Assembly (NCBI GenBank): GCA_963668185.1
Contig: OY764162.1
Span: 2,232,001 to 2,296,000, forward strand
DNA length: 64,000 nucleotides
Source of the DNA: G963668185 sp963668185
GTDB taxonomy: Bacteria > Chloroflexota > Dehalococcoidia > Lucifugimonadales > G963668185
Direction: 5' to 3'
A model generated the notes under the pieces. The model searched no databases, was not told the origin of the DNA, and worked only from the letters and a program-made list of their open reading frames with translations. This document shows, piece after piece, positions 51,984 to 61,156 of the stretch; the first letter of the stretch is position 1; each line of letters begins with the position of its first letter. The translations under genes were made by a program, and so were the position numbers.

Positions 51984-53807
51984 ATGCTACGCAGGCTTAC
52001 CAGCACAAAGACCTCCTCAAGCCGAGGGGACGCCGGCGAGCACGGTACGTTTACGCCCAGGGACACCTGCATCGCCTGCTCCGAAGACCTGTCGGACTCC
52101 GATCTGTATGCCGCGCATCGCGTGTGCCCAAGCTGCAGGTTCCACTACAGCATGGGCGCCAGGGAACGCATCGCATCCCTGGCTGACCGGGGCACGTTCA
52201 GGGAGACCAACCGCTCCGTGGTCTCGCTTGACCCGCTGTCGTTCTCGACGCGCGTTTCATACAAGGCGCGCCTGTTCGAGGACCAGCGGCGGACGGGCCT
52301 GACCGAGGCGGTCGTAACCGGCAGCTGCTCGATCGGGTCGAGTCCGGCCGTGCTGATCGTGCTGGACTTCGGCTTCATGGGCGGCAGCATGGGCAGCGTG
52401 GTCGGCGAGAAGGTGGCGCTGGCGTTCGAGCACGCGTCCAAACGAAAGTTGCCCGTGGTGGCGGTCGTGACCAGCGGCGGCGCGAGGATACAGGAGGGCA
52501 TGCTTTCGCTGATGCAGATGGCGAAGACCACGATCGCCGCAATGCAGCTAAGCGAGAAGGGCCTGCCGTTCATCTGCGTTCTGGCCAACCCGACGACCGG
52601 ACAGGTGTACGCGAGCTTTGCCAACATGGCGGACGTGCTGCTGGCGGAGCCGGGCGCGATCGTAGGCTTCGCGCCGCTTAGGTATGTCAAGCGATCGACC
52701 GGCAGACCGATGCCGAAGGGATCCCACACCGCGGAAGGACACCTCGAACACGGACTGCTGGACAAGGTTGTTGACAGAACCGAACTTCGGGATGTGCTGG
52801 CTGTGTTGCTGGACCTGCTTGGTACACGCTACCGGCTCGACGCGCAGACCAAGCCCACGCGGGGCGCGGAGCCGCTCCCCGACCGAACGGGGGCCTGGGA
52901 CTCGGTGCGGCTTGCACGTCACGAGGGCAGGCCGACCGCGCGCGACTACCTGGACCGGATGTGCACTAGCTTCGTTGAACTGCACGGAGACCGCGTGTTC
53001 GGGGACGACCTATCCATGGTGACCGGAATCGCACACCTCAGCGGGCAGACGGTTGTCGTGATCGGCCAGGAGCGCGACAGACGAGGCGGCGGAGGGGACG
53101 CGGACGCAGATTGGGCAACGCCGGAAGGGCTCCGCAAGGCGCAGCGCGCGATTGCGCTGGCCGCGAAGTTCGAGTTGCCGCTACTAACGCTGATCGACAC
53201 GCCCGGGCCGGCCACAAGCCTGGACGCCGAACAGCGCGGCATCGGCGCCGAGATCGCCTCTACGATGGCAGCGCTGGAGAGCAGCGAGGTTCCCTCGATC
53301 GCTGTGGTGATTGGAGAGGGCGGCGGCGAGTCGGCGCTGGCGCTCGCGGTAACGGACAGGGTGCTGATGCTGGAGCACGCCATCTACTCGGTTGTCTCGC
53401 CCGAGGAAGCCGCGGGACTCATCTACCAGGACGCTGGCAGGGCTGAAGAAGTGGCCGAGTCGCTGAAGCTGACGTCCGAAGACTGCCGTGAGCTAGGCAT
53501 CGTGGACGAGACGGTGCAGGAGCCGCCCGGCGGCGCGCACACCAGCCCGGACGACGCCGCCCGCGAGCTCCGGAGCGCGGTGCTGAGGAACCTTGCGGAG
53601 CTCCAGCACACCTCGGACAAGAGACGGCTCTCCCGGAGGTACAAGAAGTTCAGGAACGTGGGCAGGTACAGTTCCCGGGTGCGGGCGGCGGTTGCGAGAG
53701 AAGTGAACTCTTTGCAGGGACGCATGGCGTCGGGAGTGCGGCGCATCGCCCGGAGGGGACGGTCCGGCGAAGGCGACGCCGGAGACGTGGAGGCGCCGGC
53801 GGGCTAG
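51984..53807 (+). CDS. accDA: Acetyl-CoA carboxylase carboxyltransferase, beta-alpha fusion
   Basis: 607 residues with both carboxyltransferase subunits in one chain. Residues ~1-290 are AccD: zinc finger CIAC...CPSC and GSMGSVVGEKVALAFEHA with SGGARIQEGMLSLMQM. Residues ~300-607 are AccA: RPTARDYLDRMCTSFVELHG, DTPGPATSLDAEQRGIGAE and IGEGGGESALALA. The enzyme transfers carboxyl from biotin-AccB to acetyl-CoA to make malonyl-CoA for FabD. accB and accC are not in the window. The start could be ATG 51984 or further in; the SD is weak. Confidence 0.92.
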   Translation: MLRRLTSTKTSSSRGDAGEHGTFTPRDTCIACSEDLSDSDLYAAHRVCPSCRFHYSMGARERIASLADRGTFRETNRSVVSLDPLSFSTRVSYKARLFEDQRRTGLTEAVVTGSCSIGSSPAVLIVLDFGFMGGSMGSVVGEKVALAFEHASKRKLPVVAVVTSGGARIQEGMLSLMQMAKTTIAAMQLSEKGLPFICVLANPTTGQVYASFANMADVLLAEPGAIVGFAPLRYVKRSTGRPMPKGSHTAEGHLEHGLLDKVVDRTELRDVLAVLLDLLGTRYRLDAQTKPTRGAEPLPDRTGAWDSVRLARHEGRPTARDYLDRMCTSFVELHGDRVFGDDLSMVTGIAHLSGQTVVVIGQERDRRGGGGDADADWATPEGLRKAQRAIALAAKFELPLLTLIDTPGPATSLDAEQRGIGAEIASTMAALESSEVPSIAVVIGEGGGESALALAVTDRVLMLEHAIYSVVSPEEAAGLIYQDAGRAEEVAESLKLTSEDCRELGIVDETVQEPPGGAHTSPDDAARELRSAVLRNLAELQHTSDKRRLSRRYKKFRNVGRYSSRVRAAVAREVNSLQGRMASGVRRIARRGRSGEGDAGDVEAPAG

Positions 53808-53923
53808 GGGAAGCTTCCAGGTCCGCTTTGCCATTGAGGAATTGAGACTTCTAATCCAGCCCCCGTGTACCAGCGTACCAACCAGCACATCAAGAGCAGG
53901 CGTAACTTTCGGTCGTTATCCCG

Positions 53924-54679
53924 TTACTGGAGCCGTCTGGTCAGGCAGCACGGGAGGTAACACGAGCGCCGACTGCTCGTCAGATGCAACAGGCCGTGCA
54001 TGCGCCCGGTCTCATCCTGATCGAACTTTTCGAGCATCCTGTCAAACTGCGTGGCGTGGGACGATTCATACCTCCCGTACACCGTGTTGGCGATCAGATC
54101 CGCAATCTGGAGCAGCCTACTGTTCTTCGACAGAGTGAAGAACGGGATATCTACGATGTTTTGAAGCTCGCCCCACTGAGTACCCTGTGCCGCCAACTGC
54201 TGGGCCACCACTTCAAGTCGATCACGGTAGTGAGAATCGGCAATGACTATCAGCCCCTTGTCCCGCTGACCTCGTTCTCGATACATCCGTCCCAGGAACT
54301 GATCGAATCGAGAGAGAATCTGCTCTAACGCTCGCTCATACGGATCCTCACCCTGATTTAAGTATGACTTTTCAACTACAACCGCAAAGAACGTTCCGTA
54401 GAGTTCTAAAGCGGCGAGATAAAGTCGATCGAGGATTTCGAGCCTAGTACCTTGATCCAGTCGGTTAAACGGCGCGGGAATCGTAGTGCTTTCCTTAACA
54501 CGTAGCGAGGCAGCGTGGAACAGGACACTAGCCTCAACGTCCGGGAAGTAGTCTGCCTGGATCCGGTCTAGCTGATCCTTCGCCCAGTAAACACTGGTCT
54601 CATAGACTGAAACACCCGCCAACACGAAGTGGCGGGCGTTCAAGTGGTTCCCTGATTCGTCAAGATACAGGAGATACAT
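53924..54679 (-). CDS. DUF3800 protein, copy 2
   Basis: 251 residues. YLLYLDESGNHLNARHFVLAG and SRLLQIADLIANTVYGRYE match the DUF3800 core, and it aligns along its length with the protein at 25780-26556. Function is unknown. It is lower in GC than the flanking accDA and leuD genes and has its own promoter, suggesting acquisition. Unlike copy 1 it lacks the clear CxxC tail, keeping CYLPCCLTRR. Confidence 0.8.
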   Translation of the reverse strand: MYLLYLDESGNHLNARHFVLAGVSVYETSVYWAKDQLDRIQADYFPDVEASVLFHAASLRVKESTTIPAPFNRLDQGTRLEILDRLYLAALELYGTFFAVVVEKSYLNQGEDPYERALEQILSRFDQFLGRMYRERGQRDKGLIVIADSHYRDRLEVVAQQLAAQGTQWGELQNIVDIPFFTLSKNSRLLQIADLIANTVYGRYESSHATQFDRMLEKFDQDETGRMHGLLHLTSSRRSCYLPCCLTRRLQ

Positions 54680-54778
54680 CTGTATTACATAACCGAGCCA
54701 GGAAACCTAAGTAGTGGCCGAGTGGGGATTAGCTCCCCTGCGAACTGAAGGTACCCGTAGTCCTCTCAGCCTTCTTGT

Positions 54779-54807
54779 ACGCTACCAACTCGGCGTTATG
54801 CTGTCAA
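54779..54807 (-). promoter_or_regulatory. Promoter for DUF3800 copy 2
   Basis: On the minus strand TTGACA (54807-54802), 17 nt, TAGCGT (54784-54779) with an extended -10 TG. The leader is ~95 nt. It lies just downstream of leuD. Confidence 0.45.
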
Positions 54808-54838
54808 TAGACTTGATACATCACAGGCGCAGGACGGC

Positions 54839-55450
54839 TCAGGCGAGCACGCCTCCGTGGCGGCTGCGGCGGGACTCGAACTCCTCGATGGCGTCGGAGA
54901 GTTGGAGGGTCAGGCCGATGTCGTCCAGGCCGTTCAGGAGGGAGTGCCTGCGGAAGGACTCGACGCTGAAGGACTCCACGACCTCTTCGTCTTCGTCCCA
55001 GACGCGCTGTTCTTCGAGATCGACGGTGAGCTTGTAGCCGGGGTTGGCGGCGGCGTTGTCGATGATGCGCCGTACTACGTCTTCCGGCAGGACGATGGGA
55101 AGGATGCCGTTCTGGAAGCAGTTGTTGTAGAAGATGTCGGCAAAGCTGGGGGCGATCACGCACCGGAAGCCGTAGTCGAGCAGCGCCCAGGGGGCATGCT
55201 CACGGGAGGAGCCGGTGCCGAAGTTGCGGCCGGCCACAAGGATGGAGGCGCCCTCGTACTCGGGCCGGTTCAGTTCGAAGTCCGGCTTGGGCGAGCCGTC
55301 TTCGTTGAACCGCCAACTGTGAAAGAGGAACTGCCCGAAGCCGGTCCGCTCTATGCGCTTGAGAAACTGCTTGGGGATGATCTGGTCTGTGTCCACGTTA
55401 ACGCGGTCCATCGCGGCGACTACGCCGTTCAGTCTGACGAATGGTTCCAT
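54839..55450 (-). CDS. leuD: 3-Isopropylmalate dehydratase small subunit
   Basis: 203 residues. With LeuC it isomerises 2- to 3-isopropylmalate in leucine synthesis. VAAMDRVNVDTDQIIPKQFL, LVAGRNFGTGSSREHAPWAL (the swivelling-domain GSSREHA motif) and ADIFYNNCFQNGILPI are diagnostic. It is last in the ilv-leu operon, after the Uma2 gene. Confidence 0.95.
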   Translation of the reverse strand: MEPFVRLNGVVAAMDRVNVDTDQIIPKQFLKRIERTGFGQFLFHSWRFNEDGSPKPDFELNRPEYEGASILVAGRNFGTGSSREHAPWALLDYGFRCVIAPSFADIFYNNCFQNGILPIVLPEDVVRRIIDNAAANPGYKLTVDLEEQRVWDEDEEVVESFSVESFRRHSLLNGLDDIGLTLQLSDAIEEFESRRSRHGGVLA

Positions 55451-55495
55451 GGTTCAGAGGACTCCGATTCTGAGTTTGCCGTTCGGTTGATAGAG

Positions 55496-56047
55496 TTACT
55501 CGAAGATTTCGCGTACTGACATGACAAAGCTATCGAATACGGGGGCGCCGTTCAACGTGTCACCCTCGTGCAGGACTTGCGCACGTCCTTCCGTCCGGTA
55601 CACGACTACCGATTTCGAATCAGGGTATATGACCCAAACGAGCCTGGTACCGGCTTCCAGCCAGCCCTCAGCCTTCGCGTGAACCACGCCTGCCGAATCG
55701 CTTGGAGAAACGACTTCGACTGCTAAATCTGGAGAGATCTCAAGAAAGCCCGATAACTCGCCGATGCCTATTAGTCTCTCTCCAGATACAAATGAGACGT
55801 CTGGGGCCCTGACGGTGTCCGGATCACGACCGATCACGAATCCAGTCTCAGCAGAGGCGACCTCTCCCAAGTTCCTGTCCTTCACATACGCGGTCAGGGC
55901 GAAGGCTATAGCGTTTGCAATGCGTCCATGGGTCCACCCGGCAGGCGGCATTTCGATCAATTCTCCCTTGATGAGTTCGCACCTGCTTCCCGTGGCTGAG
56001 AGGGCCTCAAGATCGTCTGTTGTGGCAAGTGTTGTTTGAGTACTCAT
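55496..56047 (-). CDS. Uma2-family (DUF820) putative endonuclease
   Basis: 183 residues from ATG 56047 (GGGAGG 10 nt upstream). The PD-(D/E)xK-like core is seen: CELIKGELIEMPPAGWTHGR, VRAPDVSFVSGERL (Asp), PDLAVEVVSPSDSAGVVHAK (Glu-x-x) and GTRLVWVIYPDSKSVVVY. Uma2 genes are abundant in Chloroflexi and cyanobacteria; substrates are unknown. It is inserted between leuC (74 bp) and leuD (45 bp) on the same strand, so it is probably transcribed with them. Confidence 0.85.
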   Translation of the reverse strand: MSTQTTLATTDDLEALSATGSRCELIKGELIEMPPAGWTHGRIANAIAFALTAYVKDRNLGEVASAETGFVIGRDPDTVRAPDVSFVSGERLIGIGELSGFLEISPDLAVEVVSPSDSAGVVHAKAEGWLEAGTRLVWVIYPDSKSVVVYRTEGRAQVLHEGDTLNGAPVFDSFVMSVREIFE

Positions 56048-56121
56048 CGTTCCCATGCCTCCCACAGCAGGTCAGTTTGGCCTGCGTTCATGGCAAAGCA
56101 TACCGCAAATGCGACGAATGG

Positions 56122-57525
56122 CTAGTCCCAGTCCCGGATATCTACGAAGTGGCCGGATATGGCGGCTGCGGCGGCCATCTGCGGACTGACCAGGTGGGTG
56201 CGGCCTCCCCTGCCCTGTCTGCCCTCGAAGTTGCGGTTGGACGTGGAGGCGCAGCGCTCGCCGGGCTGGAGGATGTCCGGGTTCATGCCGAGACACATCG
56301 AGCAGCCGGCGTCGCGCCAGTCGAAGCCGGCGTCCTTGAAGACGCCGTCCAGTCCCTCGGCTTCGGCCTGCGCCTTCACGGCGAACGAGCCGGGCACGGC
56401 CATGGCGTAAACGCGGTCGCTGACCTTGCGGCCTCTGACAACCTCCGCGGCGTTGCGCAGGTCCTCGATGCGCGAGTTGGTGCATGAGCCGAGGAATACG
56501 CGGTCGATCTCGATGTCTTGGACCGGCGTGTCCGGCTCCAGCGCCATGTATTCCAGCGCGCGCTCTGCCGCCTCGCGGTCGGCCATTGACTCGAAGGACG
56601 CCGGATCGGGGACGCGGTCGGTAACCGGCACGACCATGCCCGGGTTCGTGCCCCAGGTGACGTACGGCTCAAGTTCGGATGCGTCGATATCTACGACACT
56701 GTCGAAGGCGGCGTCCGGATCGGAGGCAAGGCCGCGCCACTCAGCGACGGCGCGGTCGAAGTCCTCGCCCTTTGGGGCGTGAGCGCGACCCTTGAGATAG
56801 TCGAACGTGGTGTCGTCCGGCGCGACCATGCCGGCCCGCGCGCCGGCCTCGATCGACATGTTGCACACGGTCATGCGGCCTTCCATCGTCAGCGACCGCA
56901 CGGCCTCGCCCGCGTACTCGATCACGTGGCCTGCGCCTCCGCCGATCCCGATCCTGCCGATGATGCCGAGGACAAGGTCCTTGGGCGTGACGCCGAACGG
57001 GAGGCCGCCCTTCACGTCAATCAGCATCGTCCTGGGCTTTGGGAGCCGCAGCGTCTGGGTGGCGAGCACGTGCTCGACCTCGGACGTGCCGATGCCCATC
57101 GCGAATGCGCCGAATGCGCCGTGCGTGGAGGTGTGGCTGTCGCCGCACACGACGATCATGCCGGGGTGCGTGCGGCCCTGCTCCGGAGCAATGATATGAA
57201 CAATCCCCTGCAGGGGGCTGTTCATGTCGTACAGCGTTATGCCGAACTCCTCGCAGTTGCGGGACAGCGCCTCCAACTGCTTGCGGGCGATCTCGTCTCT
57301 GATGGGGAGATCGCGGCCGGCAGTCGGCACGTTGTGGTCTGCCGTAGCTATGGTGAGGTCCGTACGCCTGACGCGCCTGCCGGCCATCCTGAGGCCGTCG
57401 AAGGCCTGGGGGGACGTGACCTCGTGCACCAGGTGCAGGTCCACGTACAGGAGGGCCGGCTCGCCGGGGGCCTCATGGATGACATGAGCGTCCCAGACCT
57501 TTTCGAACATCGTCCTTGGGGGCAT
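56122..57525 (-). CDS. leuC: 3-Isopropylmalate dehydratase large subunit
   Basis: 467 residues. This aconitase-family subunit binds the [4Fe-4S] cluster. VCGDSHTSTHGAFGAFAMGI, FLGSCTNSRIEDLRNAAEVV and AGCSMCLGMNPD supply the three cluster Cys residues. It pairs with LeuD. It lies 30 bp after leuA. Confidence 0.95.
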   Translation of the reverse strand: MPPRTMFEKVWDAHVIHEAPGEPALLYVDLHLVHEVTSPQAFDGLRMAGRRVRRTDLTIATADHNVPTAGRDLPIRDEIARKQLEALSRNCEEFGITLYDMNSPLQGIVHIIAPEQGRTHPGMIVVCGDSHTSTHGAFGAFAMGIGTSEVEHVLATQTLRLPKPRTMLIDVKGGLPFGVTPKDLVLGIIGRIGIGGGAGHVIEYAGEAVRSLTMEGRMTVCNMSIEAGARAGMVAPDDTTFDYLKGRAHAPKGEDFDRAVAEWRGLASDPDAAFDSVVDIDASELEPYVTWGTNPGMVVPVTDRVPDPASFESMADREAAERALEYMALEPDTPVQDIEIDRVFLGSCTNSRIEDLRNAAEVVRGRKVSDRVYAMAVPGSFAVKAQAEAEGLDGVFKDAGFDWRDAGCSMCLGMNPDILQPGERCASTSNRNFEGRQGRGGRTHLVSPQMAAAAAISGHFVDIRDWD

Positions 57526-57555
57526 ACGTTCTCCGTACTCCTGGCGGTTAGCCGT

Positions 57556-59118
57556 CTAGCCGTCCTGTCCCGATGCGGCGACGGTCTGCTGGACGCCCTC
57601 CTTGGCCAGAAGCCTGTTGAGCGCGCTCATGTACGCCTTCGCGCTGGCCACGATGATGTCCACGTCAGAGCCGCGTCCGACGTATATCACGCCGTTCTTT
57701 TCGATCCTTATCGTCACGCGCCCGAGCGCGTCGATGCCCTCCGTAACGGCGTTCACGGTGAACTCCGTCAGCTTGTTCGGGACTCCCACGATCCTGTTGA
57801 TGGCCTTGTACACCGAGTCCACGGGCCCGGTGCCGGTGGCGGCGTCGGTGACCACGCTGCCGTCCGGGTCCTTCAGCGTGACCGTCGCGGTGGGGATCTC
57901 GTGATTGCCGCAGGAGACCTGCACACGCTCCAGTTCGTAGATGGACGGCTCGTACTCCATTCGCCTGCGAGTGGACATCAGGGAGTCCAGGTCGGCGTCG
58001 GTGACCTCGCGCTTGCGGTCTGCGAGGTTCTTGAAGTCGGTGAACACCTCGTTGAGCTCGTCCTGAGTCAGAACGTAGCCCATCTCTTCCAGGCGGGACC
58101 GCAGGCCGGAGCGTCCGCTGAGCTTTCCCAGCACGATTGAGTTGCTGGGCCAGCCGACCGACTGCGCCTCCATGATCTCGAACGTCGTGCGCTCCTTGAG
58201 GACGGCGTCCTGGTGGATGCCGGAGGCGTGGCGGAAGGCGTTGTTGCCGACGATGGCCTTGTTGGGCTGCACCGGGAAGCCGGTAATCTCGCTGACGAGG
58301 CGGCTGCTCGGGTAGATCTGCCTCGTGTCTATGTTCGTGCTCACGCCCAGGTATTCTTTCCTGGTCTCAAGGCCCATGATGATCTCTTCGATGGAGGCGT
58401 TGCCGGCGCGTTCGCCGAGGCCGTTGACGCAGCCCTCGACCTGTCGCGCGCCCGCCTCGACGGCGGCGATGCTGTTCGCGGTGGCCAGGCCGAGGTCGTT
58501 GTGGCAGTGCACGCTGAGGACGGCCTGGTCTATGTTGCTGACGTTCTGCTTGATGCCCTCCAGAAGCTCGATGAACTCGGAAGGGACCGTGTAGCCGACG
58601 GTGTCCGGGATGTTGACGGTGGTCGCTCCGGCGGCTATGGCGGCCTCGAGCAGTTGGTAGAGGTACTCCGGCTCCGTGCGTGTGGCGTCCATGGGCGAGA
58701 ACTCGACGTCGTCGCAGTAGCCTTTCGCCTGCTCCACGGCGGCAACGGCGCGGTCCATGACCTCCTCACGGTTGCTGCGTAGCTGGTGGAGGATCTGGAT
58801 GTCGGAACTGGAGAGGAACACGTGGATGCGGGGCCGCTCGGCGTCCTTGATCGCGTCCCACGCGGCGTCAACGTCTCCCGGCATGCAGCGCGCGAGGGAG
58901 CAGATCACGGGGCGCGTGACCTCGGCTGCGATCCTGCGCACGGCTTCGAAGTCGCCGGGGGAGCTCGCGGCGAATCCTGCCTCAATTATGTCCACGCCCA
59001 TGCGGTCGAGCTGCTTCGCGATCTCCAGCTTCTCCTCGGTGGTCAGGCCGGCCCCCGCCGACTGCTCGCCGTCCCGGAGGGTGGTATCGAAGATCAGTAC
59101 TTTTTCTTGAGTGGTCAC
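57556..59118 (-). CDS. leuA: 2-Isopropylmalate synthase
   Basis: 520 residues with GTG start and AGGAG about 8 nt upstream. It condenses 2-ketoisovalerate with acetyl-CoA, the first committed leucine step. The catalytic barrel shows FDTTLRDGEQSAGAGL, LSVHCHNDLGLATANS (metal His pair) and GLGERAGNASIEEI. The C-terminal regulatory domain (~390-510, VSCGNHEIPTATVTLKDPDG) binds leucine for feedback inhibition. Confidence 0.95.
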   Translation of the reverse strand: MTTQEKVLIFDTTLRDGEQSAGAGLTTEEKLEIAKQLDRMGVDIIEAGFAASSPGDFEAVRRIAAEVTRPVICSLARCMPGDVDAAWDAIKDAERPRIHVFLSSSDIQILHQLRSNREEVMDRAVAAVEQAKGYCDDVEFSPMDATRTEPEYLYQLLEAAIAAGATTVNIPDTVGYTVPSEFIELLEGIKQNVSNIDQAVLSVHCHNDLGLATANSIAAVEAGARQVEGCVNGLGERAGNASIEEIIMGLETRKEYLGVSTNIDTRQIYPSSRLVSEITGFPVQPNKAIVGNNAFRHASGIHQDAVLKERTTFEIMEAQSVGWPSNSIVLGKLSGRSGLRSRLEEMGYVLTQDELNEVFTDFKNLADRKREVTDADLDSLMSTRRRMEYEPSIYELERVQVSCGNHEIPTATVTLKDPDGSVVTDAATGTGPVDSVYKAINRIVGVPNKLTEFTVNAVTEGIDALGRVTIRIEKNGVIYVGRGSDVDIIVASAKAYMSALNRLLAKEGVQQTVAASGQDG

Positions 59119-59145
59119 TTGTTTACTCCTGAAGGGAACTCACGG

Positions 59146-59280
59146 TCATCCAGTTGCCGTTGAGTCCCCAAGGGCGACGCAGGCCGCCGGACCGAGCCAT
59201 GCCAGGACCCGGCTTGCGCGGCGGACTACGCGCGATGCCTCCGTGTTGTTCATGTTGCTGTCGATGAAAGACTTAATCAT
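59146..59280 (-). CDS. Small ORF coupled to the hypothetical gene upstream of leuA
   Basis: A 44-codon frame (MIKSFIDSNMNNTEASRVV then RRASRVLAWLGPAACVALG). Its ATG overlaps the stop of the preceding gene in a classic ATGA arrangement, and it ends 27 bp before leuA. One hydrophobic stretch (VLAWLGPAACVAL) is present. No family was recognised. It could be a real small protein or just ensure coupling into leuA. It is not Leu-rich, so it is not a classical leader peptide. Confidence 0.4.
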   Translation of the reverse strand: MIKSFIDSNMNNTEASRVVRRASRVLAWLGPAACVALGDSTATG

Positions 59281-59546
59281 TGACGCAGAATCGTAAACTC
59301 GATCTCCAAGTTCGCGCCCTGGCCCAAAGGTGGGCGATCCACGTACCTCACAAACTCCACATCCGCCATGTCATGAAACTTCTTGCCTTCCAGCACTTGG
59401 CAGACGTTGGGATATGAGTTTACGAGGCCCAAAGCGTCATGCACATCCCCGGCGCGAAACGTCACGCTGGTCTTACCAGCCTCGCGAGCTTCCTCGACTT
59501 GCTGGCATAGGTACTGCCGAATCCTGTCTGCGTCTCCCGGTGGCAT
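59277..59546 (-). CDS. Hypothetical protein within the ilv-leu operon
   Basis: 89 residues. IRQYLCQQVEEAREAGKTSV, TFRAGDVHDALGLVNSYPNV and CQVLEGKKFHDMADVEF give a compact mixed alpha/beta protein with no signal peptide. It is similar in style to small conserved proteins of unknown function (RAGDVHxALGL...VCQ pattern), but I cannot name a family. It starts 15 bp after ilvC and is followed by an ATGA-coupled sORF, so it is co-transcribed. Confidence 0.65.
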   Translation of the reverse strand: MPPGDADRIRQYLCQQVEEAREAGKTSVTFRAGDVHDALGLVNSYPNVCQVLEGKKFHDMADVEFVRYVDRPPLGQGANLEIEFTILRQ

Positions 59547-59561
59547 TAGTGCTGCGCTTGC

Positions 59562-60560
59562 CTAGTCTGCGTCTTTCAGAAAGGTCATCATGTCGCGGAG
59601 TTCTTTGCCTACTTCTTCGATCTGGTGTTCGGCGTTTTCCTGGCGCAGGCGGTTGAAGCGGGGGCGGCCCTCGTCGTTTTCGGCGATCCACTCGCGGGCG
59701 AAGCTGCCGTCCTGCACTGCCGCCAGCACCTTGCGCATGTTGTCCTTGACGTGCTCGTCGATGACCTGGGGGCCGCGCGAGTAGTCGCCGTACTCCGCGG
59801 TGTCGCTCACGGAGTAGCGCATGTACGCCATGCCGCCCTGGTATAGCTGGTCCACGATCAGCTTGAGCTCGTGCATGCACTCGAAGTAGGCCGACTCCGG
59901 CTGATAGCCGGCCTCGACGAGAGTCTCGAACGCCGCCTTGATGAGCGCCGTGACGCCTCCGCACAGGACGCTCTGCTCGCCGAACAGGTCCGTCTCCGTC
60001 TCCTCCTTGAAGGTGGTGTCCAGCACGCCGGCGCGCGCGCAGCCGACGCCTCGCGCGTACGCCAGGCCGACGTCGTGCGCCTTGCCGGACGCGTCCTGGT
60101 GCACGGCGAGCAAGCCCGGCACGCCGGAGCCGCGCACGAAGACCTCCCTCATGCGGTGGCCGGGGGCCTTGGGCGCGACCATGGACACGTCGACGGTGTC
60201 CGGCGGGACGATGGTCTTGTAGTGGATGTTGAAGCCGTGCGCGAACATGAGCGTCTTGCCGGGCAGCAGGTGCGGCTCGACGGACTGCTCGTACACGTCT
60301 GCCATCGAGTGGTCCGGGATCACCATCATAATGACGTCCGAGTCCCTCGAAGCGTCGGCGACAAGGGCGACGCGGAGGCCGTCCCCCTCGGCTGTCTCCC
60401 AGCTCTTGCTGCCCTCGTACAGTCCGACCACGACATCCACCCCGCTGTCCTTGAGGTTGAGCGCGTGGGCGTGGCCCTGGCTTCCGTAGCCGACGATGGC
60501 CACCGTCCTGCCCTCGAGCAGGGACATGTCAGCGTCGGCGTCGTAGTACATTTTCGCCAT
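59562..60560 (-). CDS. ilvC: Ketol-acid reductoisomerase
   Basis: 332 residues, class I length. It converts acetolactate or acetohydroxybutyrate to the dihydroxy acid with NAD(P)H and Mg. The Rossmann motif is IVGYGSQGHAHALNLKDSGV; the metal site shows DLFGEQSVLCGGVTALIKAA and ECMHELKLIVDQLYQGG. The operon has no ilvD or ilvE here. Confidence 0.95.
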   Translation of the reverse strand: MAKMYYDADADMSLLEGRTVAIVGYGSQGHAHALNLKDSGVDVVVGLYEGSKSWETAEGDGLRVALVADASRDSDVIMMVIPDHSMADVYEQSVEPHLLPGKTLMFAHGFNIHYKTIVPPDTVDVSMVAPKAPGHRMREVFVRGSGVPGLLAVHQDASGKAHDVGLAYARGVGCARAGVLDTTFKEETETDLFGEQSVLCGGVTALIKAAFETLVEAGYQPESAYFECMHELKLIVDQLYQGGMAYMRYSVSDTAEYGDYSRGPQVIDEHVKDNMRKVLAAVQDGSFAREWIAENDEGRPRFNRLRQENAEHQIEEVGKELRDMMTFLKDAD

Positions 60561-60607
60561 TGGTGTTGGTTCTCCTGGTCCTTAAGGGGATGGGTTAAAG
60601 CGCAGTG

Positions 60608-61156
60608 CTAGAGGCCGCTTTCGAGCCGGGGGCGCGATCTGCCGTTGCCGCTCCGCGCTTCCGCGCCCCGGTTCATCGCGATGGTGCCCGTGCGCATGAC
60701 CTCCACGAGGCCGAAGCTCTTGAGCAGGCCTTCGAGCGAGTCCACCTTGTCCTCGTCGCCTGCTACCTCGACGATAAGCGTGTCCGGCGCCACGTCCACG
60801 ATGTGCGCCCTGAAGATGTCCACTATCTGCATGATCTCGCTGCGGGCCTGGACGTTGGCCTTGACCTTCATGAGGGCCAGTTCGCGGGCGACGGTGTTCT
60901 CCTCCGAGATGTCGGAGACCTTGATCACGTCGATCAGCTTGTTCAGGTTCTTTGTGACCTTCTCCACGGTGTCGTCATCGCCCGCAACAACGAAGGTCAT
61001 ACGGGACTGGTCGGGGATCTCGCTGGGGCCGACGGCCAGGCTTGCGATGTTGAAGCCGCGTCGCCGGAACATGCTGGCGATGCGCGCCAGCACGCCGGGC
61101 TTGTCGGAGACGAGCGCGGTGATCGTGCGTTTGGGCGGAGCGATGCCGTTCATCAT
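60608..61156 (-). CDS. ilvN: Acetolactate synthase small (regulatory) subunit
   Basis: 182 residues. An N-terminal ACT domain (TITALVSDKPGVLARIASMF, RRRGFNIASLAVGPSE) binds valine or another end product; the C-terminal domain activates the large subunit. Its start overlaps the ilvB stop by 4 bp. The gene may also be named ilvH. Confidence 0.95.
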   Translation of the reverse strand: MMNGIAPPKRTITALVSDKPGVLARIASMFRRRGFNIASLAVGPSEIPDQSRMTFVVAGDDDTVEKVTKNLNKLIDVIKVSDISEENTVARELALMKVKANVQARSEIMQIVDIFRAHIVDVAPDTLIVEVAGDEDKVDSLEGLLKSFGLVEVMRTGTIAMNRGAEARSGNGRSRPRLESGL

